From Bacteroidota bacterium (GTDB taxonomy: Bacteria > Bacteroidota > Bacteroidia > Chitinophagales > Chitinophagaceae), in the NCBI GenBank assembly GCA_023427575.1, contig JAEZAY010000087.1:1-18616 (forward strand): a stretch of 18,616 bases of DNA, in the 5' to 3' direction. A model generated the notes under the pieces. That model was not told the DNA's origin. It ran no database searches and saw nothing but the letters and a program-made list of their open reading frames with translations. Positions 15,645 through 18,616 of the stretch are shown piece by piece. Within the stretch, counting starts at the first letter, position 1. Each line of letters opens with the position of its first letter. Position numbers and translations under genes: made by a program.

Positions 15645-17474
15645 ATGTACCGATCGCATACCTGCGGAGAGCTGCGAATAAATGATACCGGCAAACAGGT
15701 AACCCTGGCCGGCTGGATTCAGACCATACGGAAATTTGGAAGCATAACATTTGCTGATTTGCGCGACCGTTACGGGATCACGCAGCTTCTTTTCGGCGAA
15801 GAACTCAATCAGCAACTGGATGATCAGCCCCTGGGGCGGGAATTTGTGGTTCAGGCAAGCGGAATTGTGAATGAACGCAGTAATAAGAACGCAAATCTGG
15901 CCACCGGCGATATTGAAATAAAGATCACTTCATTTACCATTCTGAATAAATCGGCCACGCCGCCATTTACGATTCAGGATGATACCGATGGCGGTGATGA
16001 TCTGCGCATGAAATTCAGGTACCTCGATCTGCGAAGAAATCTGGTCAAAAAAAACCTGGAACTGCGGTATGCCGTGAACCGGGCTGCCCGGAATTATCTC
16101 GACAGCCATCAGTTCATGGATATTGAAACCCCGTTCCTGATCAAATCCACGCCCGAAGGAGCCCGCGATTTTGTGGTGCCCAGCCGGATGAACCCGGGTC
16201 AGTTCTATGCATTGCCACAATCGCCTCAAACCTTTAAACAATTGCTGATGGTGAGCGGATACGACCGCTACTACCAGGTGGTAAAATGTTTCCGCGATGA
16301 GGACCTGCGTGCCGACCGGCAGCCGGAATTCACCCAGATCGATTGCGAAATGAGTTTTGTGGAACAGGAAGATATTCTGATGATGTTTGAAGGGCTTATC
16401 AAATCGATATTCCGCGAGGTAAAAAATCTCGAAATTCCGGGGAATGTTGAAAGGATGAGCTGGGAAGATGCCATGTGTAACTACGGAAATGACAAGCCGG
16501 ATATTCGTTTTGACATGCGGCTGCTGAATCTGAAATCATCTTTTATCCGCAATGGCCAGCTTGAAGCAAAAGGTGAATTATTAGAAGGCTCCACCTTCAA
16601 AGTGTTTGAAGCCGCCGAAACCGTATTGGCCATTGCCGCTCCCGCTTGCGCTGATTATACACGCAAGCAAACCGATGAGCTGATCGACTGGGTAAAAAGA
16701 CCACAGATTGGAATGTCGGGTTTGGTTTTTATTCGCTATGCAGCGGATGGAACCATTAAAAGCACGGTAGATAAATTCTTTACCGAAGAACAGCTGCGCG
16801 GAATCGTAGATGCCGCTTCGGCGAAACCAGGCGACCTGGTGATGATCCTGGCAGGTGCCGAAGAAAAAACCCGGAAGGCAATCAGCGAGCTGAGACTGGA
16901 AATGGGCCAGAGACTTGGCCTGCGGAAAAAAGATGAATTCCGTTTATTGTGGGTGCTCGATTTTCCCTTATTTGAATATGCGGAAGATGATAATCGCTGG
17001 GTGGCCAGGCATCATCCCTTTACATCGCCCAAGCCCGACCATATTGAAGTGATGATCAACAATAATCCGGTTATTGAAGACGCTTCCAGATACCTGCAGC
17101 ATCCCTACTCCAATATCAAGGCAAATGCGTACGATATGGTGTTGAATGGAAATGAAATCGGGGGTGGGTCTATCCGGATCTACCAGCGTGATCTGCAGGA
17201 AAAAATGTTTGCCGCTTTAGGAATGAGCCGTGAAGAAGCGATGCATAAATTCGGATTTCTACTGGGCGCTTTTGAATACGGAGCGCCCCCTCACGGTGGG
17301 ATTGCTTTTGGATTTGACCGGCTTTGTGCCATCCTTGGCGGCAGTGAAAGCATCCGCGATTTTATTGCATTTCCGAAAAACAACAGCGGCCGCGATGTGA
17401 TGCTCGACGCGCCTTCTGCTATCGATGAGAAACAGTTTGAGGAATTGCAAATCAGGTTAAATCTGAAAGATTAG
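15645..17474 (+). CDS. aspS: Aspartyl-tRNA synthetase, bacterial type
   Basis: This is a 609-residue class IIb synthetase that charges tRNA-Asp with aspartate. The N-terminal OB-fold anticodon-binding domain covers about 1-105 ([20 protein letters not shown]). The catalytic core has the motif 1 region around [17 protein letters not shown] (160-176), motif 2 at [19 protein letters not shown] (215-233) and motif 3 at [10 protein letters not shown] (551-560). The bacterial GAD insertion lies between about 295 and 430, and HHPF is at 456-459. By comparison with residues known to govern tRNA choice (positions 31 and 83 of the Pseudomonas enzyme), Phe31 is not histidine and Lys81 aligns with lysine, which suggests a discriminating enzyme; that is inference. 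Length is normal. ATG at 15645 begins the usual [10 protein letters not shown] start. Confidence 0.97.
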   Translation: MYRSHTCGELRINDTGKQVTLAGWIQTIRKFGSITFADLRDRYGITQLLFGEELNQQLDDQPLGREFVVQASGIVNERSNKNANLATGDIEIKITSFTILNKSATPPFTIQDDTDGGDDLRMKFRYLDLRRNLVKKNLELRYAVNRAARNYLDSHQFMDIETPFLIKSTPEGARDFVVPSRMNPGQFYALPQSPQTFKQLLMVSGYDRYYQVVKCFRDEDLRADRQPEFTQIDCEMSFVEQEDILMMFEGLIKSIFREVKNLEIPGNVERMSWEDAMCNYGNDKPDIRFDMRLLNLKSSFIRNGQLEAKGELLEGSTFKVFEAAETVLAIAAPACADYTRKQTDELIDWVKRPQIGMSGLVFIRYAADGTIKSTVDKFFTEEQLRGIVDAASAKPGDLVMILAGAEEKTRKAISELRLEMGQRLGLRKKDEFRLLWVLDFPLFEYAEDDNRWVARHHPFTSPKPDHIEVMINNNPVIEDASRYLQHPYSNIKANAYDMVLNGNEIGGGSIRIYQRDLQEKMFAALGMSREEAMHKFGFLLGAFEYGAPPHGGIAFGFDRLCAILGGSESIRDFIAFPKNNSGRDVMLDAPSAIDEKQFEELQIRLNLKD

Positions 17475-17531
17475 TTATCCGACCCTGAAAAGCGAGATCA
17501 ATTTTCTGCTTCGGGCATGATTATTCATCGT

Positions 17532-17552
17532 AGGTTTCAGAATTCTGAACCT
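17532..17552. repeat. Palindrome upstream of rarA
   Basis: TTCAGAATTCTGAA (17536-17549) is a perfect 14-base palindrome. It extends to AGG...CCT at 17532-17552 if one extra T is allowed in the left arm. It lies 39 bases before the rarA start and 57 bases after the aspS stop. It could be an operator for rarA or a weak hairpin at the aspS 3' end; there is no T-run. TAATTTTA at 17561-17568, one mismatch from TAnnTTTG, could be the rarA -7 element. Confidence 0.45.
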
Positions 17553-17590
17553 GCCGAAAATAATTTTAAAAAGGATAATGAACATCAGCT

Positions 17591-18616
17591 ATGAAAAGAT
17601 CCAATCCACCACTGGCTGAACGGATGCGGCCCAGGAAGCTGGAAGAACTGGCCGGCCAGCAGCATCTGGTGGGCGAAGGCACTGTGCTGCGCCGGGCCCT
17701 GGAAAAAGGAAAAGTTCCTTCTATGATCCTGTGGGGACCGCCGGGAACGGGCAAAACTACCATTGCCAATATCATTGCTCATACACTTGATCTACCTTTT
17801 TATACCCTGAGCGCCATTAGTTCAGGCGTTAAAGAAATCAGGCAGCTAATAGAGGAATCGAAAGAAAAAACAAATGCCATCCTTTTTATCGACGAGATCC
17901 ATCGGTTTAACAAAGGACAGCAGGATGCACTGCTTGGCGCCGTTGAAAAAGGAACGGTTACGCTGATTGGAGCGACCACCGAAAATCCCTCTTTTGAAGT
18001 GAACGGCGCACTGCTCAGCAGATGCCAGGTATATGTTTTGAACCCGCTGGATGAAAATGATCTTACCCGGTTGCTACATACCGCCCTGGTAAAAGATCCG
18101 GTGCTGCAGGAATATTCAGTAGATTTAAAAGAAACGGCAGCCCTGATGACGATTTCGGGTGGGGATGCCCGTAAGTTGCTGAACCTGCTCGAACTGGTGC
18201 TGGAAGCCGAAGGCGATGAAAAAAATAAAAAACAAATCATAGTCACCGATGAGATGGTCGTAAATGTGGCACAGCAGCGGATCGCCATCTACGACAAATC
18301 GGGCGAACAACATTATGATATTATCTCAGCTTTTATAAAATCCATTCGCGGAAGCGATCCCAATGCAGCCATATATTGGCTTGCGCGGATGATAGAAGGT
18401 GGTGAAGATGCTAAATTTATCGCGAGGCGACTTGTTATACTTGCCAGCGAGGATATCGGAAATGCGAACCCGACGGCCATTGTACTGGCAAATTCCTGTT
18501 TTGATGCGGTAAATAAGATCGGGTTTCCGGAATCCAGGATCATCCTGGCGCAATGTGCAACATATCTGGCCTCATCTCCCAAAAGCAATGCATCGTATCT
18601 GGCTATTGAAGAAGCC
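17591..18616 (+). CDS. rarA: Replication-associated recombination protein RarA/MgsA, 3'-truncated by window
   Basis: This is the first 342 codons of the AAA+ ATPase RarA (MgsA), which acts at stalled replication forks and is related to clamp-loader and RuvB ATPases. Visible motifs are Walker A GPPGTGKT (49-56), Walker B LFIDE (98-102) in [18 protein letters not shown], sensor 1 TTEN (129-132), the arginine finger Arg144 in LLSRCQ, and sensor 2 GDARK (191-195). The C-terminal helical region with [20 protein letters not shown] (248-267) is characteristic of this family and is involved in tetramer formation. The frame is open to the last base; about 80 residues remain outside the window. The ATG at 17591 fits the family start (PLAERMRP). 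An ATG at 17578, out of frame and better spaced from AAAGGA, opens only a 13-codon frame and overlaps the start. Confidence 0.95.
   Translation, partial: MKRSNPPLAERMRPRKLEELAGQQHLVGEGTVLRRALEKGKVPSMILWGPPGTGKTTIANIIAHTLDLPFYTLSAISSGVKEIRQLIEESKEKTNAILFIDEIHRFNKGQQDALLGAVEKGTVTLIGATTENPSFEVNGALLSRCQVYVLNPLDENDLTRLLHTALVKDPVLQEYSVDLKETAALMTISGGDARKLLNLLELVLEAEGDEKNKKQIIVTDEMVVNVAQQRIAIYDKSGEQHYDIISAFIKSIRGSDPNAAIYWLARMIEGGEDAKFIARRLVILASEDIGNANPTAIVLANSCFDAVNKIGFPESRIILAQCATYLASSPKSNASYLAIEEA

Overview
The window comes from a member of the Bacteroidota, most likely a Chitinophagia/Sphingobacteriia-type genome. The evidence is the gene families present (a 783-residue malic enzyme with a phosphotransacetylase-like tail, a lipoprotein S41 protease, a roughly 2,040-residue alpha-2-macroglobulin of the Bacteroidota type), promoter elements of the TAnnTTTG type upstream of sucD and aspS, and start sites that mostly lack strong Shine-Dalgarno sequences. 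The lineage below phylum level is an impression, not a measurement.

Layout. Positions 1-419 are non-coding and repeat-rich: two direct copies and one inverted fragment of an AT-rich element, then six copies of an 8-bp tandem unit. A minus-strand lipoprotein protease of the S41 (C-terminal processing peptidase) family occupies 420-1808. A divergent intergenic region leads to a plus-strand run: maeB (malic enzyme), the phospholipid-transporter pair mlaE/mlaF (overlapping ATGA), and sucD (succinyl-CoA synthetase alpha) with its own promoter and a clear intrinsic terminator. Next comes a very long secreted alpha-2-macroglobulin gene (7259-13381) broken by one in-frame TAA at 11249-11251. A FAD-dependent amine/amino-acid oxidoreductase with a TTG start follows, meeting a minus-strand MtfA-type zinc peptidase tail to tail. 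The window closes with aspS (aspartyl-tRNA synthetase) and the first 342 codons of rarA/mgsA (replication-associated AAA+ ATPase), which runs off the right edge.

How the genes relate. maeB and sucD belong to central carbon metabolism (pyruvate/malate and the TCA cycle). mlaEF is an inner-membrane lipid ABC transporter whose usual substrate-binding MCE partner (MlaD) is not encoded here. The S41 protease and the alpha-2-macroglobulin are envelope proteins. aspS and rarA are housekeeping information-processing genes. No phage, insertion sequence, CRISPR array, tRNA or rRNA gene was recognised, and nothing here amounts to a new defence or metabolic system. The most notable observations are the single-codon interruption of the alpha-2-macroglobulin gene, whose two halves are otherwise uninterrupted and in the same frame, its TonB-plug-like segment and altered thioester motif, and the repeat-rich left edge.
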